Shown here piece by piece: positions 48,159 through 60,079 of a stretch of 64,000 nt of DNA. A program made the translations under genes and the position numbers. The notes under the pieces are model-generated. The model saw only the letters and a program-made list of their open reading frames with translations, did not search any database and was not told the DNA's origin. Source of the DNA: Cryptomeria japonica (lineage: Eukaryota; Streptophyta; Pinopsida; Cupressales; Cupressaceae); the NCBI RefSeq assembly GCF_030272615.1, contig NC_081408.1:613082977-613146976 (forward strand), in the 5' to 3' direction. Position 1 is the first letter of the stretch; the number at the start of each line of letters is the position of its first letter.

Positions 48159-50550
48159 TGCAAAATCCAAGTATGCTTCCAAACCTACCATCCCATCTTC
48201 CCATCATTCCTCCAAATAATTTATCGCCACCCCCCTCCTCCATCATATAAATCCAAGACAACCGTCCATCTCCCTCCTTCATCCTTTAAATCCATTTTGG
48301 ACCCCTATATCCAAAAATCCACCATCATATGTTGTCCACATGCTAAATCCATTTTGGGCCCTTATATCCCAAAATCTCATCCTCCATCTTTCCTACTCTT
48401 CCCTTCATGCACAAATCTTGGATATCTCCACCACCCATCATAAACCTCCTACTCCTTTCATTCCTAATCAGGATCAACAAAGGCGCATGTCCCCACATTC
48501 CATCCAACATCCTACATCCATCACTTCATCCATATTTCCTCCATCTGCTACACCTTCACACACTCCTTCCAAGGCTACTAGCAAAAATTTGGATGCCAAA
48601 TAAAAAATGCATAAAGATACATATTCATGACAATATAAAAATGACCATGTCCACTCAAAAAGACATGTTCCAATAGTGCAAAAGTTGATACAAAACTGTA
48701 ATGAATCCCAAAGGCCACAAAGGCCCACTAAAGAAAAAACAACAACAATATGGATCCCAAATTAAAAAGAAGCAGTGCATCCAAAAGAAGAACCTGCAAT
48801 GGCATCCAAAATTGGTAGTCCACTAGCTAAAAATTCTCCCCCTCCGTCTCCTAAGTGTATTTTGGGTACCTATGTCCCAAAGCTCCCTATCATTATTCCT
48901 CCATCATATCCACATGCTCCATCTCCCCTCCACTCATCCTACTTCCTCCACAATATGTGCCAATGTTGGTCTTGACAACATCCCCCCATCACTTTCCCTC
49001 ATTCCATCCAAACACTTTCCACTAGCATCTCCCTTACATCCCTTACATCCCCCATCAAAACCATCTAATCCAAGCCTTTGCATAACCCACTCCTTCCTAA
49101 TAAAGTTGTACCAACATCTAGGGATCACTCCAAATGGGCTCCTACTACCTTGATATGGAAATTGATGCTTGAGTACTCCATCCATCTATCCTTCGAATCC
49201 ATTTATCCTCATCCATCTCCATCCATAAATTGTCTCCCGAAAATTGGAAAATCCCCCCCCCAAAAAAAAGTAAAGAGAAAAATTCGTCCAATGGTGAAAA
49301 ATTGGCAAACAAGCACCTTGGACAAGTACCACGATGAAAATTTGGTAAATAGGCATCATACGTAATTCCCCTCATCCTTTTGCTCTCCGCACTTGGGGGC
49401 AAGTTCTTCTGGCCATCTAGCCATTTCCTCCTCCATTCCATCTGCCTACCCTACCCAACATATTGTATCCTATCCTGTCCACTTCCTACCCTCCTTGGGA
49501 TCTTGATAAAAAGAAAAGGCTAGTGTATACATTCTTTGTACACCTCTTGGCCTCGATTTCCCTATCAGGTTGTTCCTTCATTTGCCTTTCTATTCACTCG
49601 CCCTTCCTACCATCCATATAATCCTTTCACATACCTTCATTTTCCTCATCTACCTATCACCCTATCTTCCATCCACTATCCTCAGCTTCCCATCCCTCTT
49701 TCAGTCATCTTATCATATCCATTCATCCACCATTCCTTGTCTCCGAGTTCCTCCATCCCTTCATCCATAACTTGACCCATCCACCAATCCTTATCTCTCA
49801 GTTCCTCCATCTCTTCATCCATAACTTAATCCATCCACCTATCCGTATCTCCCCATTCCTCCATCCCTTCATCCATAACTGGTTCCTCCCCCAATCCTTA
49901 TCTACCTCCATCCCTCATCCTTTCATCTCCCAACCACATCCATAATGCTTCCATCTCCAAATCCTTTTCAGCCCTTCCTTTGTTCTTTCATCCCTCCTCT
50001 CATATCATTCCACTGCCTCTTGCATCCCTTGTTATTGGTATCTATCTCTAGGCTATCCCCACACAATCCGATGCCATCCATTCAATAAATCAATTTCTCC
50101 TTGCAATCTACCATCGCATGCCAATCCTATCCATCTTCCTTAGCTATCCAAGGTCAGAACGCTAACTGAATCATCCAATCATATCCTTGGTCTTGTTCCT
50201 AGCCTTGCTACAAGACTTGATCACAATCAAATCACCATTATCGGGATGAATCTTTCCCAATCCTTGTATTGTTTTAGGATATATCATTCCCACATCAACA
50301 ACACCCCATCAATCATCAATCTCTCATGGATTTTTATCTTGACTACGGCAAAATCGTGCATGTTCCTGGGTCTTCCTCCATTATCCATAACTCTTGTTCA
50401 TCTTATAAATAGTGTTGTCCATTGTGTCAGTTGCATTGTCGAGATCATATCATATTAGCTGGTTCTTCAATTATCATCTTTGAGCATTTATGTCATCATG
50501 ATCGTATCATGTACCTTTTGTCTTATCCATCCCATTGTCATCTATCATTT
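48159..50550 (+). other. Pyrimidine-rich low-complexity DNA of the outer element
   Basis: Strong C+T bias on the plus strand with endless CCATC/CTTCATCC variants, giving false frames on both strands. Three tandem units of about 55 bp (CCATCCCTTCATCCATAACT) lie at about 49741-49880. No conserved protein is seen. This may be the decayed rest of the Pro/Ser-rich coding region. Confidence 0.55.
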
Positions 50551-50970
50551 GTCTTATACAGGATGCATCCTTCTTGAAATTAGACGTTTTGATCTATATT
50601 AGTCTTATATAGGATGTATCCTTCCTAAAACTAGATGTTTTGATCATATTTGTCTTATACAAGATGTATCCTTCCTGGAACTAGATCATTTGTTTTATAT
50701 AGGATGTATCCTTCTTGAAACCAGGCATTTTGATCTATCTTAGTCTTATACTGGATGTATCCTTCCCGAAACTAGATTTTTTGATCATCTTTGTCTTATA
50801 CAAGATGTATCCTTCTTGAAACAAGATCATTTGTCTTATACAGGATGTATCCTTCCTGAAACCAAACGTTTTGATCTATCTTAGTCTTATACATGTATCC
50901 TTCCTGAAACCAGACATTTTGATCATCTTTGTCTTATAAAGGATGTATCCTTCTTGAAATCAGACATCAT
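50551..50970 (+). repeat. 141-bp higher-order repeat made of three 40-50-bp monomers
   Basis: Nine monomers GTCTTATACAGGATGTATCC plus TTCCTGAAACCAGA and a tail. Tails cycle in the order GATCTATCTTA, GATCATCTTT, then a short ATCATTT form. Higher-order units begin at 50551, 50692 and 50833, each 141 bp. Each monomer contains the small palindrome AGGATGTATCCT. Confidence 0.85.
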
Positions 50971-51720
50971 CAAATCATCATCAAATCCTTATCTGAAATC
51001 CTTTGACAAAATATATTTGAGGCCCTTGTTTTGGCTTTGATTCTTTTTTATCTTTGTTTATCTTTTTGAGCTTCTCGGGTCTTGTTTCCTCTTGGTCACC
51101 ACGATCCTTTATATCATGGTGTGCTAGGAATAACTAGGCTCAAGATGTGATCTTGTTGCTTTTTCTTTTTGCTTGGCTTGTCTTTTGGATGTGTTCCTTG
51201 TTGTACCCTCATGAGGTCTCTATTATCTTATGTTACATTGGGGCATATCTTCTACTTGGGGTTATTCTAGCATCGTTTCCTGTAGGGTCTCAATAAATCT
51301 GTGTGGTGCTAGATTAGCCTGTGTGTTTGTTTATTTGTGTCAGTCCATGCATTGGTTGTGGAATTCTACCCTGGTTCCTTATACCTTGGTGACTCAGATA
51401 CACTGCTAAATCAAAATAAGTGCTACATGACGTCCTATTTTGTAGGTGCTTGCGCTCCATGATGTTTCCATCTTCATCTCCACTGCATTTTTCATTATTT
51501 CCTCTTCTTGTGCCTCTTGCTTTCCATCCTGTCTGTTGGGGAAATGTTTCTTTTGAGACACCACCAGACCCTTTCTCCTTGTACATCCTCTTGAGGGGGC
51601 AGCCCTAACCATTCCTTCATCTACTCGGGGCATTTTCTTGCTCCCACTTTTCTTCCATAGGAAGTATCTTATTGTCTTCACACCAATACTATTCTAGCAC
51701 CATCGTGAAGAGGGGAAAAA
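50971..51720 (+). other. 3' non-coding part of the outer element with polypurine tract
   Basis: No credible gene; open frames at 51314-51681 on the minus strand look random. The segment ends GAAGAGGGGAAAAA at 51707-51720, directly before the right LTR. Confidence 0.6.
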
Positions 51721-52782
51721 TGTAGACACTTAAATTTGGTTAATCAATTTAGTCGAATTTATTTCCTTTAGCCATTTAATTAATTAAATATTTGAATTAA
51801 TTAAGCCCATCCATTGAATTAATTAATTATCCCCTTCCAATCCCTTGAATTAATTAATCTAATTGATTAATTCCCCCCTTTACAATGCCTTGAATTAATT
51901 AATTAATTCCCCACTTTCCAATCCATGATTTAATTATTCAAATTAATAAATTCCCCTTTTCATCCCTTTTATTTGAATTAATAAAATTCAAATATTCCCT
52001 TTTTATCACATGTATCCTAACTTCTAACTAGCTAACTAACCCCCTTCTAACCTAACCTTCAATCTAAACCTTGGGTTCTAACCAACCCCATCTCTCCAAA
52101 CTAACGTTATCCCAACCTCCCCTCACATGTGTGTGAACAAACATATTCCCTAATTTCCTTAATTTTAGGAAATTAAAGCCTATTTTTGGCGGCTTCCTCC
52201 CAAAAGAGACGTGTCCTTGAGGACACATGTCATCCTTCCCCAAGACACGTGTCCCTTTTTTGGATACTTGTCTTTCCCTCTTGAGCCACTTGAAGAAAAG
52301 TTTGGAATCTTGTTCCACTTGTCATTCCTTGAGTTGTCATTTGTCCTCCTTAAGGACAAGTGTTGCATTTTACCAATCCTTTCCTCTCCTCCCTTCTCCT
52401 ATTTAATCCCGCTTCATTTTCATTTAAATCCTCCACTTTCATTACATTGCATTGTTATAATGAAGAATTTTATCCACCATTAGCACATCCATATTATCAT
52501 AATGCCCAATTTCATCCCCACTTCATATCATCCAATCCTCATATTTTGAATCCAATCACCATAATCACATCATGGAGTAATATCGAGTAGTTGTTGCATC
52601 GATGAGCACACATCTGAACATGGTATAATTAAATCAAAGATTTTGAATAGGGTTTGCATATTATTTGGTTTTTAATGTCTTTTAACATCCCTATCTTGAG
52701 ATGTTTGAGCTAATTGTGTTTTCTTGGTTGTCTTCACGGGTATTTCAATCTCCCATATTCGAGCACAATTTTCGCTCACACA
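51721..52782 (+). repeat. 3' LTR of the outer element
   Basis: It starts TGTAGACACTTAAATTTGG and has the same AATTAATTAATT tracts and GGACACATGTC/GACACGTGTCC blocks as the left LTR. It ends TTTTCGCTCACACA before CTAAA. Confidence 0.88.
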
Positions 52783-52787
52783 CTAAA

Positions 52788-55501
52788 AATAAAATAGAAC
52801 ATGTAGATGCCTTGATTCTAGGCTTTCATTCATGAATAAATTACAATGATAGATCTGATATAAATGACATCTACAACAACACTACTGAAACTAAATTGAC
52901 ATGGAAATCATATGCAAACAATGATAGGAACTTGGTTGCAAAATCACCCAAAGAGGTAGTGAAGAAGCAAGCAATATCTTGAAGAAAGAGACCTCCTTAA
53001 GCCAAAATCATGGCTATTCCCTAACCACCTCTGTTTTGCAGAACTTCAGACCATAATAAATAATTTGTAACCTCCTAACTCGCTCTTAAGCCTCAAAAAA
53101 CATCGATTTACCTTCACAAGGTGAGCTCTCCAGCTAATAGGAGGAATCGATGCAACAATATGCTTTAATGAACCAAAAATCATGCTATTTCTCTGACTGT
53201 GAGGAATATGAAAATGTCTGAGATTAAACTCAGAAATGGAAGATGCTACTAGCTCTTATGAAGGAGAATAGATGAAGACTTTAGTGTCCAAATTGATTCC
53301 AATGACCTCCAAATCGAACCCTGGCAAAAATGACACTTGGCTAGGAATTAAGCACTAATGAAAGGACTGATATATCCTCTCCAATCTGCAACCCTTTAGT
53401 GGGTCTTTCACCACCTCAATTATGCCAATCTATGGGAGTTTTTGTTCCCAAAGATCAATAGACCACCTGCAAAAACCTTAGGCTCCATAAAGCTCATTAC
53501 ATAAGAAGATGTCGAGTAATCGATGCCAAAACAATGAGCCTCACCCTCTATTTATTCTTTTTCTCACATGGATCGACCTCCTTCTAGAAGTTTCTATTTT
53601 AATAAAATAATATTTAATTGCACTTTAGATAATATTAAAATATCATTATAATATAAAGTGCAATTGACTTCATACATGACATCATATGTGAGAATACATT
53701 ATCTCATAAAAAATCATATAAAAATAAATTGTGAAGCCACAAGCAACTACCCAAGTGACCCTCTCATCAACTCCTTGGCCTACGAGGGTCAAGTAATAGG
53801 CCAAATGCCACGAATGTCTAAAAACTAGTGAGAAGGGGACATTACATTCTTCCATCAAGTAAAATATTCTAGCCACTTGCATATGTTGGGATCATGCAAA
53901 TATTAGCATGACATCATTACCCCATCCCTCGATTCCCCCCTTCACCGTTAGCCCTTTTCAATTTTTGCCTCAGCTTTGGGAGGTTATTTTGTAGGCATAC
54001 ACACACCTTTTTAAATGATTTTTTTTCATTATGCATATATTTTCATCCTCTATCTAGTGGTGTATTTTATTTATAATGTTGTATGAAAATTTTCCAATTT
54101 TTTGTTGCTGAAATGACACTTTGCATAATCCCAATTTTCAAAACTTTTATAGGCTCGTTTGGGCTCATACAAACACCTTTTTGAATCTCATTTTTTCTGA
54201 ACATGCATAATTTTTTGTGTTCTACATAGTGGTGGTATTTTTTTTTAATAAATATTCTAGAATATTAGATTCTTAATATGCCTCTTTTGAGGACTTGTAC
54301 ATAAAATCCAATATATAATGCACTAAAATAAACTGCCATGTCAGTTTATATTGTTAGGGGGTTCATGTTTCTAGTAATGGGGTTTTATTTTTCTATTTTT
54401 GTCATCTTGTTTATGTTTGAAAGGAAAACTTGATATAACATATTCATTTTCCACCTCATGACATAAACGTGTAAGAACTCTACAAACAACAAATATTTTT
54501 GTAAATGCACTCATATAAAGTGCCACAAAACTGAATGTGTGTTCCTTAGGGAGGGAATGTTGTACTCACACTGAATAACAAAGTGTATGAGGGGTTGCTT
54601 AGTGCCTTATAGTTTCCATCACAACAATGGGTCCTTGTGATTATCGTCTCCTGCATGTGTGCCATAATGCACACCTTTTTTTCAATTTCTTATATATTAT
54701 TGACCTAATGTTGGGTCTCATTCTTCTGCATATATTTATACCCAATTTCATTTGGTTTGCCAATATCACTTCCTCATCAAAATTATTGGGGAATTATGAC
54801 ATGGCTATGCTAATGCTTGTTTTAGTGAAGCAACCTCAGTGGAGCCTTATGGAATTCACAAATTTGCATAGACCTACTCTTTTTATCTCATATATGGGGG
54901 ATTATTTTAGTAGATCATATTTGTGAGACACTAGTACTTATGTAGAGCAACATGCACCATTTAGTGTTAGATTCTGCCAGAAGTGAGAAATAAGCCATGA
55001 TTTAACGTTGATTTTATATCATATGCAACTCCAAGCAATAGCTAATTGAACATGAAAACAACTAAATGAAGAGAAATCTAAAACGAGAGAAAAATAGAGA
55101 CAAAGAAAGAGAATTTTGAGAAGACTCTCAATACTCTTATTGATGGTAAGATATTTATTATGGTGTTATTTCCCTTGTCGAAGGTTGATGATTTTCTCAA
55201 TTATGGGACCCAACACTCACCATAGACTTTTTTAGCCTAGCTATTCTTGTGGTTATTCATAATGTGGTTCATGATATATGAATGAGATTATGGTTTGGCA
55301 TTGTGATTTATGGTGATGTGGCACATGTAACTGCCATAATATCACTACCCCATCAATCTATTTGGGCATCAATACATCAATAAATTAGGTTTTTAGTTTT
55401 ATAACTTCATTTTAGCATCATTGGCTATTTTTAGCATTTTTGGAAGTTATATTCCGTGATGGCATATCTTTGTATTTGTTGAAGAATCATCATCATCTAT
55501 G
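52788..55501. other. Intergenic DNA without a recognised gene
   Basis: AT-rich with small random frames (53682-53882, 54627-54926). A near-perfect palindrome lies at 53616-53665. No element ends were recognised. Confidence 0.6.
53616..53665. repeat. 50-bp palindrome with perfect 12-bp arms
   Basis: AATTGCACTTTA at 53616-53627 pairs with TAAAGTGCAATT at 53654-53665. The AT-rich middle is itself partly symmetrical. It may be the rest of a small foldback element. Confidence 0.75.
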
Positions 55502-56688
55502 ATGGGTTTTTCTTTTCATCCTCCTTAGTTCATATTAAGGAGGGGGAACTATGCACAATGGAGAAATGGCATTACCACCCATCTCCAGTGCCATCGTTTG
55601 TTGCCATATTTCTATAATTTAGTTCCTCTACCTAGTGAACCTAGTCATATTTTTGCTTGGAATTGTAAGAGAGATTATGTCTTAGGAGTTATTGCTATGC
55701 ATGCCCCAATAGAATTTTGACCTCTCTAATTGGTTTTGAGTGTCCTCATTCTCTTTGGACTTATATTTGGGAATTATACAACGATCGTTATTCTTAGATA
55801 TTCTCAAATGATCTTTTTTCAAATTGTGGTGTGCCTCTTTATCCTTTAGAGAATATACCCTATGGTTGTGATACTATTAGGGAATTCAATATTTTGGCAT
55901 CTCTTGATATTTCATATGAGGTTGAGGTTTCTTACTAGGTTCTTGATTCTTCATAAAAAATAGTTAATCAACCTTCACTTGTATTGAATCCTCATCCAGA
56001 GTCATTTGAGACTTCCATCATTCTTTATCAAAAGGACCCTCATTGTCTTTCAAGTTTGGAGGACATATTTCATATTTTAGATTTGTGGTTGCATAATGGA
56101 TTCCTATCTAACATCTCATATTTTGTTTATCAGTCTTCTACTTGTTTGGAAAATACATTTGAGGGCTTATCTCTCCTCTTGGATGACATCCATTGCATTC
56201 ATGTTGTTACTTCATCTTTGCCTTTGGAGCTTGTTCTAGCTCAGTTTCTAGTTATTCCTGGTTTATCACCTTCTTCTTTGATTGGGCATATGCTCGATTG
56301 GTTCAAGGCATCTTCTTCCAAGGATTTGGCAACACATGAACATATTTTAGAGGCCACATCATTATCCTACATTTGGATTTTGCTTCCTAATTTCTATCAT
56401 GCATGTTTGTACTTGGTTTATCTTCTTCCCAAGGGGAGAAATGTTGTTTGTAGGCATTGGACTATGTTTTGTCTTCAAGCACTCACCATTTTTGTAGGAG
56501 ATTGTTCCTTATGTGTGGGCTATGTTGTCTCCTTTCTTCCTTCTTATGGAGGGATATTTGATTGTATATACATGATGTATGTAGTCCTTGGGGGTGTGAT
56601 TGAGTCATCCATCCATGCATCTTGTTTGTTTCTATTTTTTGGAGAGGAGTTTTGTCCCATGAGGTTTTCTCCTTTTCTCTGTTTGTAA
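55502..56688 (+). pseudogene. Copia-like Gag remnant and downstream unknown frame
   Basis: ATG 55502 is followed by a stop and then LRRGNYAQWRNGITTHLQ, W-N-C-K-R-D-Y-V-L-G-V-I and, after a frame change, LWTYIWELYNDRY. This is the order of the N-terminal Gag of plant copia elements (GNYxxW...W...D..V...I...W..L...Y). From 55984 a 234-codon frame stays open in line with the last part; it is hydrophobic and not recognised. A polypurine tract (ACTTAAGGGGGGC) and an LTR follow at 56789. No protease, integrase or RT lies between. The element is therefore a short, internally deleted or non-autonomous copy. Confidence 0.6.
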
Positions 56689-56788
56689 TAGATCATTTGT
56701 ATTGTACATGGGTACCTAACATGGCCTTGTAGTTGGGACCCATATTGCATATTGCATTTCTTCTCCCTAAGTGACACTTAAGGGGGGC

Positions 56789-57108
56789 TGTTATAATAAA
56801 TTATTATTAACTCATGTGCTTAAGTTTACTTAGACATATTAGTTATCATTTATATTTTCTAGGTTTCATTGTTATCTGCACTCGGGAAGTTGTATTTCAC
56901 CTACTCTACCTACTCCCGTACATGATTGGGACACATGTATTTTTCTATGTTGTTCTTTTTGTTTTACCTTGCCTATATATGTAGGCTTGTATACTCTATA
57001 ATATAATCAAGCAATCAACATTTATCTTGCATCTCTTTCTCCAATGGTTGGTTGTCTCCTAGTGATTCTTGTTTGCATCTATAGCGAGAATTATTGCAAT
57101 TTCAAAGC
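56789..57108 (+). repeat. Copia-like LTR, tandem copy 1
   Basis: 320 bp from TGTTATAATAAATTATTATT to TTTCAAAGCA, preceded by a polypurine tract. It is almost identical to 57127-57448. A TATA-like CTATATATGTAGG lies in its 3' half. Confidence 0.8.
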
Positions 57109-57126
57109 ATCCCAAGTTAAGGGAGG

Positions 57127-57448
57127 GTGTTATAATAAATAATTATTAACTCATGTGCTTAAGTTTACTTAGACATATTAGTTATCATTTATATTTTCTA
57201 GTTTTCATTGTTATCTGCACTTGGGAAGTTGTATTTCACCTACTCTACCTACTCCCATACATGATTGGGACACATGTCTTTCTCTATGTTGTTCTTTTTG
57301 TTTTATCTTGCCTATATAAGTAGGCTTGTATACTTGATAGTATAATCAAGCAATCATCATTTATCTTGCATCTCTTTCTCGAATGGTTGGTTGTCTCCTA
57401 GTGATTCTTGTTTGCATCTATAGCGAGAATTCTTGCAATTTCAAAGCA
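57127..57448 (+). repeat. Copia-like LTR, tandem copy 2
   Basis: 322 bp, the same start and end. Only 18 bp (TCCCAAGTTAAGGGAGGG) separate it from copy 1. The insert looks like a primer-site stub joined to a polypurine tract, as left by deletion of nearly the whole interior. Confidence 0.8.
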
Positions 57449-59486
57449 TCCCAAGTTTATTAATTCAAGAACTCTACTTTCCCAAATTTGGATAGATAAC
57501 GTATAGAGATACTATAATCACAAGTCTCACTTGACATTTACAAGGGTAGAATGGAATGATATTTTCCCCTTGTCATTAAATCAAGAAGTAAAGGATGAAC
57601 TCCCTAACATTTTGTAGAGAAAAATGATGAGATTAGGTGGTAAGGCTCTAAATATGCCTCTATAATGCCAAATTGGTAGAAACTAACCCTTCATGGATTT
57701 CTTTAAAGTTGTGGAGTGAGAAATTATCTCCCAAAAGCCAATGCATTTGCTTGGACAATCTCACGTGTTAAAATCTTGATTAGAAATGTTACAAAAATAT
57801 GGTTTCTCACATCCTTTGCGATGTCCCCTTTGTTATATAAATAGATAATTTGTAGACCATCTATTAATTCATTACTCATTTATTGTCCCACATTAGTCAT
57901 GGCTTTGTGTCAAGTTAGGATAGTTCTAGTATCCTCCTTGATGCTCTACTCATCTTTTCTAGGTATGGCTAGTTCTGAAACCAAAATGTGGCTTCTCAAG
58001 AATTTGGGTGTCAAGTCCCTCCCTTTTCATGTAACACATCTAGACTAAAACCAACATAAATAAATATCAAAGACAAATCCTTCAATTTAAAGTGGTAATT
58101 AGAAAAGTAAATATTGCCATCTTTGAAATAGTTAACATAGTTACGATACAAAACAACATAGAGGAAGCATGATGATAGAGTGGAACACATATCTCATCAA
58201 GGTATGGTTACTATTGAAGGTCCCCTATTGAAGGGGTTTTTAAGGTTAACCATCCTAGGATTTAGAGAAGCAAGGTGGCCTAAATCCCCTCATGTAAGAG
58301 TGGTAAAAATGAAATTTGATAGTACATCTAGGGGTTACCTTGAAGATCAACAACATCCTTTTCCAAGTTTGGAATGTTCTTAACTAGTTTAAGGTTGTGA
58401 CTATGCAACATTGTTATTGTGAAGCCAACGTTACAACATTTTTTTTGGCAAATTTCAAGACTGGTGAAGATGTTGAATGGTTGTCTAGATTCATGTAAAT
58501 TGAAAAGACATGTCTTGCAAACAAGTATACGAATGGATTTGGCTTGACAACTTGTCACCACTCAATACTTTCTATGCATACATTTGCCTTGTTTTCACCT
58601 ATGCTATGATTTGAACTTTGGAGCTTTCTCTTGAGTATGGATCCTTTGTTCTCCCTTCACGTGATGAAGAGGGAGATGACATTCAAGGGATCCAATGTAG
58701 ATATGGAACAAATAATCAATTATCTAAAACTAGATATGCAAAGTTGTGTTAGTTTGAAGATAGTTTCCTCACCCTCCATTCATTTTAGGCCAATCCATTG
58801 CAATCAAAGTATAATGAAGGTGGTTCAATGTCTTGATGTGTAGAATCTGTAGTCAAATTGCAGGAAGTGATGGAGAGATGAAGTTGGAGGAGCTTCCAAT
58901 TTTGGGGCACGGTTTCTATGAGGATTTTTTGGTAATTAGAAAGTAGGGTTCTGGCCTTGACAAAAGAGGAGAAAAGTCTAACGAATGTGGTTGTTTACTA
59001 GGAATGTTTGTCACAAAGAAGATGATAATGTTGGTTATGTAGTTTAGCAACCTTCTAATATTCTAACTCCATTGTCATATTGTGCAAGTTTGACAATGAC
59101 CAAGAACCTGCCGTTCTTTCTATAGCTAAATTTGATAGAATATTTAAAAATTTGAAAAAATATAATACATATCTCTTTATACCTTTTAATATGTAAAAAA
59201 TAATTACATAAAGCAACTTTTTTATTAAATTATTAAAGATTTCATAATAATTTTTATCAAATTTGTTAAATTTTTTTTTTAAGAATATATTTATATTTCC
59301 GCATAATCTTTGCTTTCTCTCTCTTTCTCTCTCTCTTTATATTACAAATTTTCAAAAACTTTCATAAAATACACGGAAAGGAAAATATATAAATTTTCCT
59401 CATAACCTTTGCTTAATATGTTTTCAAAGACTTGCGCATAACTTTCATGAAATGCAATGAAAAATGAAAAAACAAAAATTTCTCAT
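57449..59486. other. Intergenic DNA without a recognised gene
   Basis: Short frames at 58180-58383 and 58631-58843 match nothing I know. AT-rich from 59100 on with a CTCTCTTTCTCTCTCTC tract near 59318. Confidence 0.55.
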
Positions 59487-59559
59487 CGCCCACCGTGGGG
59501 CTCGAACCCACGACCACAAGGTTAAGAGCCTTGCGCTCTACCAACTGAGCTAGACGGGC
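59487..59559 (-). tRNA. trnK-CUU: tRNA-Lys (anticodon CUU)
   Basis: On the minus strand a complete cloverleaf can be drawn. The acceptor stem is GCCCGTC with GGTGGGC, the D arm GCTC...GAGC, and the anticodon stem CAAGG with CCTTG around the loop CTCTTAA. The T arm is GTGGG-TTCGAGC-CCCAC and the discriminator is G. Anticodon CTT reads AAG (Lys). The internal promoter boxes are intact (A box TAGCTCAGTTGG, B box GGTTCGAGCC). A T-run follows on the transcribed strand (AAATTTTTG), as RNA polymerase III needs to stop. No CCA is encoded and there is no intron, as expected for a nuclear gene. It is one of the few apparently functional genes here. Coordinates are certain to about one base. Confidence 0.95.
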
Positions 59560-60079
59560 TGTTCTTTAAGTTCATTCACATATTAATTAATAATAGTTTG
59601 TATTATTTTTGGTTTTAAAATAAACTTTTGGGTTGTAGCTCTCAAAAAAGTCACACAATTACGGTAAAATATCTTTTGACTATACTTTTCTTCACAAAGA
59701 AACGTTGTTCGATACTTTTATTAAAAAATATTTAAAGAGTTAATTTTGAAGTATATAACTAAGTTTTTAAAAAATATTTTTATTGTATATGTATATCTTT
59801 TAATGAAATAATGTCATTTATATTAATTGTATATATATTTTTATTAGCATCTATATAACTATTTAAATGATAGTGTTATACATATTATAAAAAAGATGGG
59901 TGAAATTAGTCACATCTCACAAATTAAAATGAGATTATAGTCGAAAACAAAGCACTAAAACACCATTACAATAATCTACTAAATGATGAGAGCAACAATA
60001 AAGGGATCAGGAGTTGGGTCCTAGTCATCTAGGTTAGTCCATATTTTGGTGGGATTCACTTAAGGGGATTTAGTCTCAT
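59560..60079. other. AT-rich spacer
   Basis: Upstream flank of the tRNA gene (which reads leftwards), full of A/T runs. I see nothing else in it. Confidence 0.6.

Larger units (their letters stand above)
35025..52782 (+). mobile_element. Outer old LTR retrotransposon hosting two nested insertions, TSD CTAAA
   Basis: LTRs at 35025-36079 and 51721-52782 share the start TGTAGACACTTAAATTTGG, an AATTAATTAATT-rich U3, a GGACACATGTC block and the end CATATTCGAGCAYAATTTTC. CTAAA flanks both outer edges (35020-35024 and 52783-52787). A-rich ends leave the exact cut uncertain by two bases. TGGCACACCCTGTGGGACCC at about 36085 fits a primer site. GAAGAGGGGAAAAA precedes the right LTR as polypurine tract. 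By eye the LTRs agree at roughly 90%, so it is older than its nested guest. The interior (minus insertions) codes only for a Pro/Ser-rich protein with a G-patch-like end. No reverse transcriptase or integrase was found. Confidence 0.85.

Noticed and set aside
50551-50970. CRISPR-like array of short repeats
   Set aside because: There are no unique spacers. Units are contiguous tandem repeats in a plant nuclear context.
51314-51681. Minus-strand 90-codon frames as a gene
   Set aside because: They lie in the 3' non-coding part of the outer LTR element with no motif and overlapping frames of equal length.
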